Assembly: GCF_001956215.1 (NCBI RefSeq)
Contig: NZ_MRTQ01000001.1
Location: 186,001-250,000, forward strand
Source: Paenibacillus sp. FSL R5-0490
Lineage (GTDB): Bacteria; Bacillota; Bacilli; Bacillales; Cytobacillaceae
DNA: 64,000 nt
Direction: 5' to 3'
Shown here one piece after another: positions 17,340-28,094 of the stretch. Numbering within the stretch: position 1 is the first letter of the stretch; each line of letters begins with the position of its first letter. The position numbers and the translations under genes are program-made. Below the pieces are notes generated by a model that saw nothing but the letters and a program-made list of their open reading frames with translations, ran no database searches and had not been told where the DNA came from.

Positions 17340-18389
17340 ATGAAAATATTTCAAGTGAATTTAAAGTGTCATGATGTGCACAGAATGAAAGAATTTTACA
17401 CAAAAGTGCTGGAGATGGAGTTGCTGACAGAGACTGAGAGTTATTTTACGATAATGGCCGGCACAACAAAAGTTCTTTTTGAAAAAGATGATGCGATTCC
17501 TTATTATCATGTGTGTTTCCGGACAAATGCCGAATACTTTGATCATATGTATCAGAAATTAGGGGCTGAAAGTGTGCTGGTTCCAAATCAGAAAGGCGAG
17601 TACAGCATGTTCTGGAAGGGCAAGCAGGCATATTTTATCGATCCGGACGGAAATATTCTGGAAATGCTGGAGCGTCCTTTAGAGGGAACTAGAAAGAAGG
17701 GGATCCGATGGCACGATGTCGGAGAGGTTGGTTTGCCTGTTAATGATGTTACAGCAATGGAGCAGGAATTTGATCAGTACCTGAAAAATGAACAAATGGA
17801 TTCGAGTGAGACGTTTGCCTTTTACGGGGACAGCAAGGGCGTTTTTGTCCTGGTGAAGGAGGGGCGGAATTGGTATCCAACTGAAAGGGCTGCCGTTATT
17901 TCTCCTGTTAAAATATACGCATCAGGACAAAGGGATGCCAGGATTAAGCATCAGAAATATCCATACGAACTGATTGTGAGAAAAGAATGGGAAGGGAGCA
18001 TCCCGGCTGTACAATTTCGCATTGCACGTCCGACAAATCAGCTTGATAAGCTTATTGCCTTTTACGAAGAAGGACTGGGTCTGAAGAGAGTCGGTGAATT
18101 TTGGAACCATGAAGGCTATGATGGGATTATGTTTGGTCTGCCTGACAGCCAGTATCATCTTGAATTTACTCAATGCAAGGGAAAAATGGAGCTTCCGCAG
18201 CCTACTAAAGAGCATCTCTTAGTTTTTTATGTGGGAGACCGTCTGGAGAGGGATAACATTGCCGACAGGCTTGCTGCTCTTGGATATCTGGAAACAGAAC
18301 CGGAAAACCCATACTGGGGCAGAGGCGGATTGACGTTTGAAGATCCCGATGGATGGCCGATTGTATTAATGAATACCCCGGGTATATGA
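17340..18389 (+). CDS. Fused double VOC-superfamily protein (glyoxalase/dioxygenase type, YycE-like C-terminus)
   Basis: 349 aa from MKIFQVNLKCHDVHRM (GAGGCGAGG site; an earlier ATG at 17286 has none). Residues 1-120 form a complete VOC module: a first strand with NLKCHDVHRMKEFYTKVLEM, and IDPDGNILEML as the usual final strand. Residues about 135-210 (WHDVGEVGLPVNDV) look like a partial second module. Residues about 225-349 (VQFRIARPTNQLDKLIAFY...LGLKRVGEF...EDPDGWPIVLMNT) resemble the free-standing B. subtilis YycE. Metal ligands are plausible in the glyoxalase-like modules, but substrate is unknown. Likely fusion of genes that are separate elsewhere. Confidence 0.8.
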   Translation: MKIFQVNLKCHDVHRMKEFYTKVLEMELLTETESYFTIMAGTTKVLFEKDDAIPYYHVCFRTNAEYFDHMYQKLGAESVLVPNQKGEYSMFWKGKQAYFIDPDGNILEMLERPLEGTRKKGIRWHDVGEVGLPVNDVTAMEQEFDQYLKNEQMDSSETFAFYGDSKGVFVLVKEGRNWYPTERAAVISPVKIYASGQRDARIKHQKYPYELIVRKEWEGSIPAVQFRIARPTNQLDKLIAFYEEGLGLKRVGEFWNHEGYDGIMFGLPDSQYHLEFTQCKGKMELPQPTKEHLLVFYVGDRLERDNIADRLAALGYLETEPENPYWGRGGLTFEDPDGWPIVLMNTPGI

Positions 18390-18504
18390 GGCTATCGGTT
18401 TTCAGGGATCTTTCGGTGTAATTTTAAAAATGATAAAGCCATGGTTTTCCTGTATATGTTAAAATAGCAAAGTAGTAAACTGAATTCAGAAAGGATGAGG
18501 GTTT

Positions 18505-19122
18505 ATGTTTAAAAAAGTTGCTTCTGATGTGCTGGGATTAAGTGATGTGGGAAGTGTCATTCACCCGGCTGATTATGACAAAGTCGATGCAGATGATTAT
18601 GTCCTGCATGAAGATAATGAGAAAATCTATTTCCTGATCAAGTCCAAATCCGATGAATATTGCTTTACAAATAAGGCGCTTATTCATCTGGATGGTACCA
18701 GTGCAGTCAGCAAAAAGCGCACTTTAAAGCGCTACAGCTACCGCGAATACACCATCTCAAACGTTATGCTGGAAACAGCCGGTACAGTTGATTTGGATGT
18801 GGAAATCAAATTCGTGATCGGATCTCAGGCCTTCTCGATCGACGTACATAAAAAGCATATTGAAGAATTGAAAGATTTATATAAAGCCCTGATTCGCATT
18901 TCCGAAATCTGCCGCGAAAATGAAGTTTCCATGGAATATGCTGAAAAGAGCCTAAGCTTGGCATCAAGCACCCTTGGCCGTTCAGTATCCAACCAGGATG
19001 CCAACGTAGTGGACAATTTCCGCGTATTAAATGAAACAGCCTTCAACTGGCTGATGAACAGCCGCAAGAAATACAATGTGAAAGACTTCGGCTATGTGTT
19101 TGAAAAATACATCAATAACTAA
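18505..19122 (+). CDS. yvbH: YvbH-like bacterial PH-domain protein
   Basis: 205 aa, ATG after AAGGATGAGGG. Aligns well with my recollection of B. subtilis YvbH: N-terminal bacterial pleckstrin-homology domain (residues about 20-125; DDYVLHEDNEKIYFLIKSKSDEYCFTN region, RTLKRYSYREY) followed by the YvbH oligomerisation region, ending VFEKYINN. No membrane segment. Physiological role is not established. In B. subtilis the gene lies elsewhere, so its place next to mutS is a local rearrangement. Confidence 0.88.
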   Translation: MFKKVASDVLGLSDVGSVIHPADYDKVDADDYVLHEDNEKIYFLIKSKSDEYCFTNKALIHLDGTSAVSKKRTLKRYSYREYTISNVMLETAGTVDLDVEIKFVIGSQAFSIDVHKKHIEELKDLYKALIRISEICRENEVSMEYAEKSLSLASSTLGRSVSNQDANVVDNFRVLNETAFNWLMNSRKKYNVKDFGYVFEKYINN

Positions 19123-19130
19123 GAATCCTG

Positions 19131-19160
19131 GCAGCTCTCCATTGGGGAGCTGCTGTTTTA
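19131..19160 (+). terminator. Terminator after yvbH
   Basis: GCAGCTC-CC stem paired with GG-GAGCTGC and followed by TGTTTTATT. Confidence 0.8.
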
Positions 19161-19215
19161 TTGTGGCAAGATTGTTTTTGTTGGTCACTAAACGCAAAAA
19201 ATGTTTAGCCTCTGA

Positions 19216-19360
19216 GTTGATCTTCGCTGTGGGCACTTGATCCTCGAAAATGCTGACGCATTTCCTTCGTGCGGTGTTTATCCGAGGAAGCTTATTCAAT
19301 GTCCTGCGGGAGGCTCCCGTTCCTCCCCGCGGAAAGCAAGTGCCTGGAGCGGAAATCAAC
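19216..19360. repeat. Palindromic intergenic repeat with imperfect terminal inverted repeats (145 bp)
   Basis: The ends are near-complementary: the left end begins GTTGATCTTCGCTGTGGGCA and the reverse complement of the right end begins GTTGATTTCCGCTCCAGGCA, with matches continuing about 28 bp. Inside, TCCTCG and CGAGGA form a second hairpin, and a GGGAGG/CCTCCC pair a third. I recall similar elements between genes in many Bacillus-group genomes. No ORF. It fills most of the 19161-19440 gap before mutS. Confidence 0.72.
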
Positions 19361-19524
19361 GGGTTTTGTTTCTATGCATCAAAACCTATTAAGAAATAGC
19401 CAAGGCAAATATTGCACATCTGAGTCACCTGAAAATCTATGATATAATGATAAAGACGTTTTTAGAGGAATTCTCTAAAACAAAACTATAAAAAATAAAA
19501 GATTATGGATTGTTGGAGGAAGTT

Positions 19525-22125
19525 ATGGCAACAGCTTACACGCCTATGATACAGCAATATTTACGGGTAAAGGCAGAATATCAGGATGCCTTTTTATTTT
19601 TTCGCCTTGGCGACTTTTACGAAATGTTTTTTGATGATGCCCTTAAAGCATCACAGGAGCTTGAAATCACATTAACGAGCCGCGAGGGAGGCACGGAAGA
19701 ACGGATTCCCATGTGCGGAGTGCCATATCATTCAGCACCGGTTTATATTGAACAATTGATTGAAAAAGGATACAAAGTAGCAATCTGCGAGCAAACGGAA
19801 GACCCAAAACAGGCAAAAGGCGTTGTGAAGCGGGAAGTCGTTCAGCTTATCACGCCTGGAACAATGATGGAAGGCAAAGGTCTTCAGGAAAAAGAAAACA
19901 ACTACATTGCGTCAATTACTGCTTTTGAAGATGAAACCTTTGGATTTGCCACCAATGATTTATCCACAGGTGAGACGAAGGTAACGATGTTAAGCAACGG
20001 GTTTGAGGAGGTTTTGAACGAGCTGTCCATGTCAGGAGCAAAGGAAGTAGTCATCTCTTCCGACTTTGATGGGGAATGGCAGAGGAGAATGAAAGAACGA
20101 GCTGTCATGGCGATTTCATTCGAGGATGATTGCGAAGTCCGGGACTCCTTTGAAGGACTTCTGGGTGATTTAAATCAGGACAAGCTAAGGAGAACATCTT
20201 CCAGATTAATTAATTACCTGTACCGCACGCAGAAGAGAAGTCTGGATCACCTGCAAAAAGTGGCGACTTATCAAGTAAATCAATATATGAAAATCGATTA
20301 TTTCTCGAAAAAGAATCTCGAGCTGACAGAGACCATCCGCAGCAAAGGCAAGAAGGGCTCGCTATTGTGGCTACTCGATGAAACAAAGACAGCCATGGGA
20401 GGACGTCTATTAAAGCAATGGATCGACAGGCCGCTTATTGATGAACAGGAAATTAAGCGCCGCCATTCTTTGGTTGAAACGCTGATAGGCTCTTTCTTTG
20501 AACGGGAAGAAATCCGGGAAAAGCTGAAGGAAGTCTATGATCTGGAACGACTTGCAGGAAGAGTCGCTTTTGGAAATGTAAATGCCCGCGACCTTGTACA
20601 GCTCAAGAAATCTCTTCAGCAGATACCTATTTTAAAAGAAATGGTCTCAAATCTGCCGAATGAGGAAGCAGTGAGGCTCGCTGAGCGCCTGGATGCCTGC
20701 GAAGAAGTCACGGATACTTTGGAAAGCTCCATAATGGAAAATCCGCCGCTGTCTTTGAAGGATGGAAACATTATTCAGGACGGCTATCATGAAGAGCTTG
20801 ATAAATATCGCGATGCCAGCAGAAACGGGAAGACCTGGATTGCCCAGCTGGAGAAGCAGGAACGTGAAAAAACGGGCATTAAATCTTTAAAAATTGGCTT
20901 TAATCGTGTGTTTGGCTATTATATCGAAGTCACCCGCGCCAATCTGCACCTTCTTCAGGAAGGACAATATGAGCGCAAGCAAACTCTTACCAATGCGGAA
21001 CGATTTATTACGCCCGAATTGAAGGAAAAAGAAGCACTCATACTGGAAGCGCAGGAAAAGTGTGTGGAGCTTGAGTATGAATTATTTACGAATGTCCGCG
21101 AATATGTAAAAGAATATATTCCGAGATTGCAAAAGCTGGCGAAAACGGTTAGTGAGCTGGATGTTCTTCAGTGCTTTGCCGCTGTCAGCGAACAGAGACA
21201 TTATACAAAGCCAAATTTTTCAAATGAAAGACGGGTATATATCAAAGACGGCCGCCATCCAGTCGTTGAAAAGGTGCTGAACGCACAGGAATATGTGCCT
21301 AATGACTGTTATATGGATGCGGACAGGGAAATGATGCTGATTACCGGGCCGAATATGTCCGGTAAAAGTACGTATATGCGTCAAATCGCACTGACTGCGA
21401 TTTTAGCGCAAATCGGATGCTATGTGCCTGCTGAAGAAGCAGTGCTTCCTATTTTCGACCAGGTATTTACGAGAATTGGCGCCGCTGATGACCTTATATC
21501 CGGCCAGAGTACGTTCATGGTCGAGATGCTTGAAGCGAGAAATGCGATTGTGAATGCCACGCAAAATAGCTTAATTTTATTTGATGAAATCGGGCGCGGA
21601 ACTTCCACCTATGATGGAATGGCATTGGCGCAGGCAATCATTGAATATATACACAACCGGATTGGTGCGAAGACATTGTTTTCCACCCACTATCATGAAT
21701 TGACCGTGCTTGAAGAAGAACTGCCAAAAGTGAAAAACATCCATGTCAGCGCTGTAGAGCAAAATGGACGGGTTGTGTTTCTTCATAAAATTAAAGAAGG
21801 AGCAGCAGATAAGAGTTACGGAATCCATGTTGCCCAGCTTGCTGAGCTGCCGAATGAACTGATTGTCAGGGCAAATGAAATTTTAACAGGGCTGGAATTG
21901 AACGACCCTCATCCAATGAAAAAAGAGATTCCTGCTGCAGAAAAAATTGCAGAGCCTGCTGCGCAGTTATCCTTCTTTGAGGAACCTGAAGACGTGAAGA
22001 AACCTTCAATAGGCTCTAAAGAAAAGAAGGTCATTGATAAAGTCAGAGCACTCGATATCCTGGATATGACGCCAATGCAGGCATTAAATACATTATATGA
22101 GCTGCATAGGAAATTGAAGAATTAA
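19525..22125 (+). CDS. mutS: DNA mismatch repair protein MutS
   Basis: 866 aa from [16 protein letters not shown] placed 5 nt after GGAGGA; an in-frame TTG at 19510 is upstream of that site and rejected. Mismatch-reading motif F31-Y-E33 in GDFYEMF; Walker [10 protein letters not shown] near 608; [12 protein letters not shown]alker B/signature region; C-terminal beta-clamp and dimerisation tail. Cotranscribed with mutL (18 nt gap). Confidence 0.98.
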   Translation: MATAYTPMIQQYLRVKAEYQDAFLFFRLGDFYEMFFDDALKASQELEITLTSREGGTEERIPMCGVPYHSAPVYIEQLIEKGYKVAICEQTEDPKQAKGVVKREVVQLITPGTMMEGKGLQEKENNYIASITAFEDETFGFATNDLSTGETKVTMLSNGFEEVLNELSMSGAKEVVISSDFDGEWQRRMKERAVMAISFEDDCEVRDSFEGLLGDLNQDKLRRTSSRLINYLYRTQKRSLDHLQKVATYQVNQYMKIDYFSKKNLELTETIRSKGKKGSLLWLLDETKTAMGGRLLKQWIDRPLIDEQEIKRRHSLVETLIGSFFEREEIREKLKEVYDLERLAGRVAFGNVNARDLVQLKKSLQQIPILKEMVSNLPNEEAVRLAERLDACEEVTDTLESSIMENPPLSLKDGNIIQDGYHEELDKYRDASRNGKTWIAQLEKQEREKTGIKSLKIGFNRVFGYYIEVTRANLHLLQEGQYERKQTLTNAERFITPELKEKEALILEAQEKCVELEYELFTNVREYVKEYIPRLQKLAKTVSELDVLQCFAAVSEQRHYTKPNFSNERRVYIKDGRHPVVEKVLNAQEYVPNDCYMDADREMMLITGPNMSGKSTYMRQIALTAILAQIGCYVPAEEAVLPIFDQVFTRIGAADDLISGQSTFMVEMLEARNAIVNATQNSLILFDEIGRGTSTYDGMALAQAIIEYIHNRIGAKTLFSTHYHELTVLEEELPKVKNIHVSAVEQNGRVVFLHKIKEGAADKSYGIHVAQLAELPNELIVRANEILTGLELNDPHPMKKEIPAAEKIAEPAAQLSFFEEPEDVKKPSIGSKEKKVIDKVRALDILDMTPMQALNTLYELHRKLKN

Positions 22126-22143
22126 TAAACAGGGGGTGATGAG

Positions 22144-24066
22144 ATGGGGAAAATCATTCAGCTGGATGATTCGCTTTCAAATAAGATTGCTGCCGGAGAG
22201 GTGGTGGAGCGGCCTGCATCAGTGGTAAAGGAATTAATGGAGAACTCGATTGATGCCGGAAGCACGATTATTGAAATTGAAGTGGAAGAAGCCGGCCTGG
22301 CTAAAATCCGCATCATCGATAATGGGGATGGCATTGAGGAAGATGATGTCCTGAATGCCTTTCATCGCCATGCTACCAGTAAAATAAAGGACGAAAATGA
22401 CCTTTTCCGCATCCGCACGCTCGGATTCCGCGGCGAGGCCTTGCCCAGTATTGCGTCTGTTTCCAGAATTGAGATGAAAACTTCCACTGGAGATGCGGGC
22501 ACGCGCGTTGTTATCGAAGGCGGAAAAGTGGACGTGATGGAAAAGGCACCCGGGAGAAAAGGGACTGACCTCACTGTAACGGATTTATTTTTCAACACCC
22601 CGGCACGGCTCAAATATATGAAAACAATCCACACAGAGCTTGGCAATATTACAGATGTGGTTAACAGGCTGGCACTAGCACATCCGGAGGTTGCCATCCG
22701 CCTGATCCATAATGAGCGGAAGCTCCTGCAGACGAATGGAAACGGGGATGTCCGGCAGGTGCTTGCAGCTATTTATGGGCTCAATATTGTGAAAAAGATG
22801 GTTCAGATTGAAGCGAGCTCACTCGATTTTAAAATCAGCGGCTATGCAGCACTGCCGGAAATTACAAGGGCGTCAAGAAACTACATTTCCACTATGATCA
22901 ATGGCCGCTTTATCAAGAATTACTCATTGGCCAAAGCCATTCAGGAGGGGTATCATACATTGCTGCCAATCGGCCGCTATCCGATTGTGCTCCTGAACAT
23001 TGAGATGGATCCGCTCCTAGTCGATGTGAACGTCCATCCGTCGAAAATGGAGGTGCGCTTAAGTAAGGAACATGAATTAAATGATCTGGTATCTGGTGCA
23101 TTAAAAGCAGCATTTAAAAAAGAGGAACTGATTCCTTCCGGGTTTACACAGCCGAAAAGCCTAAAGCCTAAGTCGGAACAGACAGCTCTTGATCTGGATC
23201 ATTTGCCGGAGCAGCGCGAGCAGGTGCCTTCTTTTGTACGTGAAAGGAGGGAAGAGGCTGTTCGGCAGTATCCGGACAGAGCTGTTCTGCAAAGTTCGCA
23301 AAGTCATCCTGCCCAGCCGCAAGCTGCAAAAGCTCCTGGCTTGCAGGATGCACCTTTCATGGATTTTAACCCTTCATCAGAAGAATTGGCTCAAGCGGAT
23401 CCGCACATAATTCAGTCCGAAGAGCCGAGAGCTGCAGGAATGGAACAATTTTTCGCAGAGACTGCCACGGTAGAGGAGCCATCGCGTGTGCCCCCGCTTT
23501 ATCCGATTGGGCAAATGCATGGGACGTATATTTTTGCCCAGAATGACCGGGGCCTTTATATAATTGATCAGCACGCTGCACAGGAGCGGATTAAGTACGA
23601 GTATTTCAGGGAGAAGGTCGGCCAGGTTGAAAGCGAATTGCAGGAGATGCTCATTCCGCTTACCTTTGAATACTCAACAGATGATTATATCAAAATCGAT
23701 GAATATAAAGCGGAGCTTGAAAAAGTGGGGGTATTTCTGGAACCGTTCGGACATAACAGCTTTATCGTCCGTTCCCATCCTCAATGGCTTCCAAAAGGCG
23801 AGGAACAGGAAATCATCGAGGATATGATTGAACAGCTCCTAGCGATGAAGAGAGTCGATATTAAAAAACTGCGTGAGGAGGCAGCCATCATGATGAGCTG
23901 TAAAGCTTCCATTAAAGCGAATCAGCATCTGCGCAATGATGAAATTCAGGCCCTGCTTGATGAATTGCGGAGATCCTCCGATCCTTTCACATGCCCGCAT
24001 GGACGGCCTATCATTATTCATTATTCCACTTATGAAATGGAGAAAATGTTTAAGAGGGTAATGTAA
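22144..24066 (+). CDS. mutL: DNA mismatch repair protein MutL (endonuclease type)
   Basis: 640 aa, ATG after AGGGGGTGATGAG. GHKL ATPase motifs [18 protein letters not shown] and TLGFRGEAL are present. The C-terminal domain carries the metal-dependent nicking endonuclease motif [12 protein letters not shown] plus ACK-type ([10 protein letters not shown]) and CPHGRP motifs, as in MutH-less bacteria. A Pro/Gln-rich linker of about 120 residues joins the two halves. Confidence 0.98.
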   Translation: MGKIIQLDDSLSNKIAAGEVVERPASVVKELMENSIDAGSTIIEIEVEEAGLAKIRIIDNGDGIEEDDVLNAFHRHATSKIKDENDLFRIRTLGFRGEALPSIASVSRIEMKTSTGDAGTRVVIEGGKVDVMEKAPGRKGTDLTVTDLFFNTPARLKYMKTIHTELGNITDVVNRLALAHPEVAIRLIHNERKLLQTNGNGDVRQVLAAIYGLNIVKKMVQIEASSLDFKISGYAALPEITRASRNYISTMINGRFIKNYSLAKAIQEGYHTLLPIGRYPIVLLNIEMDPLLVDVNVHPSKMEVRLSKEHELNDLVSGALKAAFKKEELIPSGFTQPKSLKPKSEQTALDLDHLPEQREQVPSFVRERREEAVRQYPDRAVLQSSQSHPAQPQAAKAPGLQDAPFMDFNPSSEELAQADPHIIQSEEPRAAGMEQFFAETATVEEPSRVPPLYPIGQMHGTYIFAQNDRGLYIIDQHAAQERIKYEYFREKVGQVESELQEMLIPLTFEYSTDDYIKIDEYKAELEKVGVFLEPFGHNSFIVRSHPQWLPKGEEQEIIEDMIEQLLAMKRVDIKKLREEAAIMMSCKASIKANQHLRNDEIQALLDELRRSSDPFTCPHGRPIIIHYSTYEMEKMFKRVM

Positions 24067-24073
24067 AAAGAAA

Positions 24074-24102
24074 TGACGCTGAACCAGATGGTTCGGCGTT
24101 TT
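24074..24102 (+). terminator. Terminator after mutL
   Basis: ACGC-GAACC stem, AGAT loop, GGTTC-GCGT, then TTTTCTTCT. Confidence 0.75.
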
Positions 24103-24197
24103 CTTCTAAACAATAATATTGTTATGTAAACTAAATGGTGTTGAGCCCCTATTTTTCTTCCTTCCTCACAAGAAATCATAAGTGGCTAAAAATCCAA

Positions 24198-24235
24198 AAA
24201 AAAGCATCCATTTTGCAAAATGAATGCTTTTCTTA
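24198..24235. terminator. Bidirectional terminator between mutL and mreBH
   Basis: AAAAGCAT-CATTTTG paired with CAAAATG-ATGCTTTT (one mismatch). A T run follows on both strands, so it can end both convergent units. Confidence 0.78.
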
Positions 24236-24239
24236 TAGG

Positions 24240-25247
24240 TTATCTTACTGCCGTATGCAGCTTATCAATAAATTTCAGGGCTTTTCCTGTTCCCACCGCT
24301 ACAGATTCAAGCGGGCTTGGGGCAAGGTGAACAGGCACAACAATCTCATGTGAAAGCCACTCCTGCATGCCGTTTAAAAGGGCACCGCCGCCGGAAAGGA
24401 TTACACCGCGGTCTACGATGTCTCCGCTAAGTTCGGCCGGGCTGTCCTCTAGGGTTGCTCGGATTGCTTCAAGAATATGAAGCAATGATTCTTTGATTGC
24501 ATCGCGGATTTCATAGGAAGACAGTGTAATAGTCTTAGGAAGGCCGGTAACAAGGTCGCGGCCGCGCACTTCCATTGTCAGTTCTTCATGGTCAATCAGC
24601 GCGTAGCCGATTTCCATTTTAATACGCTCGGCTGTTCTTTCACCAATAAGGACGTTGTATTCTTTACGTACATATTGAATGATATCATCGTCAAGTCTGT
24701 CCCCGCCGATGCGGATTGAATTGCAGGCAACAACTCCGCCAAAGGAGATGATGGCTACTTCTGTTGAACCGCCGCCAATATCAACGACTACGTTCGCGAC
24801 AGGCTCATCGACAGGCATGCCTGAACCAATTGCTGCAGCTACAGGCTCTTCGATCAGATGAACCTTCTTAGCACCCGTATTGCGGACAGCATCATGAATG
24901 GCTCTTCTTTCAACACTTGTCGAACCAGATGGCGTACATACAACGACATTCGGCTTTCTGATAGCGAATCCGACTTTTTTCGATGCTTTTCGCATTACCT
25001 GGCGAAGCATTTCAGTTGTTGTGTCATAGTCAGCAATAACCCCGTCTTTAAGAGGACGGATGGCAACGATGCGGCCTGGTGTTTTTCCGATCATTTCTTT
25101 TGCTTCTTTACCGACAGCTAACACTTTTTTCGTTTCTGTATCAATTGCTACTACGGAAGGTTCATTAAGGATAATTCCTTTTGTTTTGCTGTATACAAGT
25201 ATATTAGCAGTTCCTAAGTCTATTCCAATTTCAGATGTATTTAACAT
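24240..25247 (-). CDS. mreBH: MreBH, MreB-family actin-like cell-shape protein
   Basis: 335 aa from [21 protein letters not shown]; an in-frame TTG at 25268 would add seven residues but overlaps the GGGTGAAG ribosome site. Actin-fold motifs: GIDLGTAN (phosphate 1), [12 protein letters not shown] (phosphate 2), [11 protein letters not shown] (adenosine). In B. subtilis MreBH positions the lytic enzyme LytE for lateral wall elongation. Choice of mreBH over mreB or mbl rests on the N-terminus and the single-gene setting next to mutL. Confidence 0.85.
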   Translation of the reverse strand: MLNTSEIGIDLGTANILVYSKTKGIILNEPSVVAIDTETKKVLAVGKEAKEMIGKTPGRIVAIRPLKDGVIADYDTTTEMLRQVMRKASKKVGFAIRKPNVVVCTPSGSTSVERRAIHDAVRNTGAKKVHLIEEPVAAAIGSGMPVDEPVANVVVDIGGGSTEVAIISFGGVVACNSIRIGGDRLDDDIIQYVRKEYNVLIGERTAERIKMEIGYALIDHEELTMEVRGRDLVTGLPKTITLSSYEIRDAIKESLLHILEAIRATLEDSPAELSGDIVDRGVILSGGGALLNGMQEWLSHEIVVPVHLAPSPLESVAVGTGKALKFIDKLHTAVR

Positions 25248-25270
25248 GATTTCTTCACCCAATTTCAAAT

Positions 25271-25289
25271 TTATATTGTAACAATATAA
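25271..25289. promoter_or_regulatory. Perfect 19-bp palindrome upstream of mreBH
   Basis: TTATATTGTAACAATATAA: 9-bp arms around one central base, 24 nt upstream of the mreBH start on the minus strand. Size and symmetry suit a dimeric repressor operator. The regulator is unknown. Confidence 0.6.
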
Positions 25290-25521
25290 CCTTCTAATAA
25301 ATTAACACGATTTTGGGGGTAAGCCTTTGTTTGTTATGGAATCGTTAATAAAATGTAATTTTATAAGAAAATTTTAGGAAACTTGTCGAATAGGAAACTG
25401 GAAAGTTGTTCATAATGCATAAATGTTCTGTTTTTATGAAAAGAATGGTAAGATGATACCTGAAAAATTTTCCTGCTATATGGTAGGATAAAATTAGAAT
25501 GGCAGTAAAGGCAGTGAACAG

Positions 25522-26484
25522 ATGAGTGAAAAACAAAAACTTGCAGTGCTGATTGGCCCTACAGCTGTTGGGAAAACAAAATTAAGCATTCTTCTGGCAA
25601 AAAGATTTAATGCCGAAATCATCAGCGGAGATTCCATGCAAATTTATAAAAGAATGGATATTGGCACGGCAAAAATTAAAGAAGAAGAAATGGAAGGGAT
25701 TCCGCATCATCTAATTGACATCAAAAATCCTGAAGAGCCCTTTTCAGCAGCAGAATTTCAGGAACTCGTCCGAAGTAAAATCACAGAGATCACTTCTAGA
25801 GGCAAACTTCCAATGATTGTTGGTGGTACGGGATTGTATATTCAATCTGTTATTTATGATTACCAATTTTCAGATGCGCCTTCAGATGAAGGATTTAGAA
25901 AAACCTTGGAGGAACGCGCCGAAAGGGAAGGGCACAATGTTCTATATGAGGAGCTTCTGGAGATAGACCCTGAAAGCGCAGAAAAAATTCATCCCAATAA
26001 CACTCGAAGAGTAATCAGGGCGTTGGAAATTTACCATTGCACAGGTAAAACGATGTCCCAGTATCAGGAAAAACAAAACCCTGAACTTCTTTATGATATG
26101 GCGCTGATTGGCTTAACTATGGATCGGGAAACCTTATATGACCGCATCAATCAGAGAGTCGACATCATGATGCAGGAGGGTTTGCTTAAAGAGGTGCAAT
26201 CCCTTTATGATCATGGATTAATGGATTGCCAGTCCATTCAGGCCATCGGGTATAAAGAGCTGTATGAATACTTTAATGGGCGTGTTTCATTGGAGAATGC
26301 TGTAGAAAATCTGAAGCAAAATTCAAGAAGATATGCAAAAAGGCAGCTGACATGGTTTCGAAACAAGATGAATGTGGAATGGTTTGATATGTCCGATTCA
26401 GTCGATCCTCATGAGTTTGAAAAAAAATTCGCTGAAATTTCTGCTCATATTGAAGGAAAGCTGAAAATAAAATCGAATACATAA
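25522..26484 (+). CDS. miaA: tRNA dimethylallyltransferase
   Basis: 320 aa; adds the isopentenyl group to A37 of tRNAs reading UNN codons, the substrate for MiaB. P-loop GPTAVGKTKLS at residues about 12-22, SGDSMQIYKRMDIGTAK and GGTGLYIQ as usual; DWF-type C-terminal RQLTWFRNKM. ATG start with a weak ribosome site (GCAGTGAAC). 27 nt before hfq, the classic miaA-hfq pair. Confidence 0.97.
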   Translation: MSEKQKLAVLIGPTAVGKTKLSILLAKRFNAEIISGDSMQIYKRMDIGTAKIKEEEMEGIPHHLIDIKNPEEPFSAAEFQELVRSKITEITSRGKLPMIVGGTGLYIQSVIYDYQFSDAPSDEGFRKTLEERAEREGHNVLYEELLEIDPESAEKIHPNNTRRVIRALEIYHCTGKTMSQYQEKQNPELLYDMALIGLTMDRETLYDRINQRVDIMMQEGLLKEVQSLYDHGLMDCQSIQAIGYKELYEYFNGRVSLENAVENLKQNSRRYAKRQLTWFRNKMNVEWFDMSDSVDPHEFEKKFAEISAHIEGKLKIKSNT

Positions 26485-26511
26485 TGATAGAGATAAAAGA
26501 GGAGGATAATA

Positions 26512-26745
26512 ATGAAATCAGCAATCAATATTCAAGATCAGGTTCTTAACCAGCTACGAAAGGATAATACAAATTGTACCGTGTTCTTATTAAACGGATT
26601 CCAAATTAGAGGCTGTATTAAAGGCTTTGATAATTTTACTGTACTATTTGAATCAGAAGGAAAGCAGCAGCTTGTTTACAAGCATGCGATTTCAACATTC
26701 GTCCCTCAGCGCAATGTTCAACTGGATTTAGAAAACCAGCAATAA
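26512..26745 (+). CDS. hfq: RNA chaperone Hfq
   Basis: 77 aa Sm-like protein that forms hexameric rings binding small RNAs. Sm1 ([23 protein letters not shown]) and Sm2 ([10 protein letters not shown]) motifs are complete. ATG after GAGGAGG. Typical Gram-positive short C-terminus. Confidence 0.98.
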   Translation: MKSAINIQDQVLNQLRKDNTNCTVFLLNGFQIRGCIKGFDNFTVLFESEGKQQLVYKHAISTFVPQRNVQLDLENQQ

Positions 26746-26760
26746 AATATAACTGTCAGG

Positions 26761-26797
26761 AAGAAAAGCCCGCTTTGACTGAAGCGGGCTATTTTCT
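26761..26797 (+). terminator. Terminator after hfq
   Basis: Long stem AAGAAAA-GCCCGCTT paired with AAGCGGGC-TTTTCTT with a 6-nt loop. Confidence 0.88.
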
Positions 26798-27114
26798 TAT
26801 GTAAAGACAAATATTTTTAATGAAATGGATGATGGCTGAATACATATAGATATGAGAATTTAATGTGGATATGAGGGGGGAGCCGATTGTGGCTTGTTCC
26901 CCATGAATTGGCAGTATGCAGCCAGTTATCCGCACCCTCTAAGCGGAGAAAAACCCGTTATTTCTTGGGAAACCGCATGAACCGACACTCCTGCATTGAT
27001 TCTTGTTGAAAATGGCGGGACCTTGTCGCATTTTAGCCTAACAACCGTATTCTCGGGGATCATATAGGCTTTTGTCACAACGATTACTTCTATGCGTATA
27101 CTGTGCTAAGAATG
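26798..27114. other. hfq-spoVK intergenic region
   Basis: About 317 bp with no gene. It is more GC-rich in its second half, with a possible hairpin GGGG...CCCC at about 26875-26903. I searched for sigma-E or sigma-K signals before spoVK and found none that fit. No tRNA, riboswitch or terminator recognised. Confidence 0.4.
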
Positions 27115-27128
27115 TGAGGTGATAGCTT

Positions 27129-28079
27129 TTGGACCAGCCGATTCGCCTGAAAAATAACGGACAGATCAGCATCGTGCTCAATTCACAAAAGCGTAAAACA
27201 TACACAAAAGAGCTTCCAGAACCCCAAGCGGCTCCAAAAGCCATTCCGGCTGAGCATACAGCTCTCAAAGAAATTGAAGAAGAACTTGGCGCTCTTGTGG
27301 GAATGGAAGAAATGAAGAAAATGATCAAGGAGATTTATGCCTGGATTTATGTGAATAAAAAACGGGAAGAAGCCGGTCTCAAAGCTGGAAAGCAGGCATT
27401 GCATATGATGTTCAAAGGCAACCCCGGCACAGGTAAAACTACGGTTGCCCGATTAATAGGCAAGCTTTTTCAAAAAATGAATGTGCTGTCAAAAGGACAT
27501 CTGATTGAAGCAGAGCGGGCAGACCTTGTCGGTGAATACATTGGCCATACCGCCCAAAAGACAAGGGACCTGGTCAAAAAAGCGATAGGCGGGATTCTAT
27601 TCATCGACGAAGCATACTCATTAGGCAGAGGCGGAGAAAAAGACTTCGGCAAGGAAGCCATTGACACCCTTGTCAAGCATATGGAGGACCGACAGCATGA
27701 GTTTATCCTGATTCTGGCAGGCTATTCCAGAGAAATGAATCATTTCCTGACGCTGAATCCGGGTCTTCATTCCCGTTTTCCCCTTGTTGTTGACTTCCCT
27801 GATTACTCGATAGAGCAGCTGATGGAAATTGGGCAGATGATGCTAAAGGAAAGGGAGTATACTTTAAGTCACGAATCCGAAAAGAAGCTGAGGGAGCACT
27901 TGCATTTTGTAAAAACCAATCTCAGCCCCAACAGCTTTTCGAACGGGCGCTACATCCGAAACATTCTTGAAAAATCAATCAGGGCACAGGCCATGCGCCT
28001 GTTAATGCAAAACAGCTATGACAAACATGATCTGATGACCATCAGGAGCAATGATTTGGTGTTTGAAGAAGCTGATTAA
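27129..28079 (+). CDS. spoVK: Stage V sporulation protein K, AAA+ ATPase
   Basis: 316 aa, TTG start after GAGGTGAT. CbbX-like AAA+ ATPase: Walker A GNPGTGKTTVAR near 95-106, Walker B GGILFIDEAYSL near 155-166, arginine finger region HSRFP near 218. The variable N-terminal 45 residues are low-conservation. Needed late in spore maturation in the mother cell. Monocistronic between terminators. Confidence 0.93.
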   Translation: MDQPIRLKNNGQISIVLNSQKRKTYTKELPEPQAAPKAIPAEHTALKEIEEELGALVGMEEMKKMIKEIYAWIYVNKKREEAGLKAGKQALHMMFKGNPGTGKTTVARLIGKLFQKMNVLSKGHLIEAERADLVGEYIGHTAQKTRDLVKKAIGGILFIDEAYSLGRGGEKDFGKEAIDTLVKHMEDRQHEFILILAGYSREMNHFLTLNPGLHSRFPLVVDFPDYSIEQLMEIGQMMLKEREYTLSHESEKKLREHLHFVKTNLSPNSFSNGRYIRNILEKSIRAQAMRLLMQNSYDKHDLMTIRSNDLVFEEAD

Positions 28080-28094
28080 GGGGATATTGTAATA

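Noticed and set aside
25315-25320. Sigma-I promoter for mreBH
   Set aside because: Only the ACCCCC -35-like motif is present; no CGAA at the needed spacing, so not listed as a promoter.
26798-27114. Sporulation promoter for spoVK
   Set aside because: Candidates such as TATACTGT near 27100 lack a matching -35.
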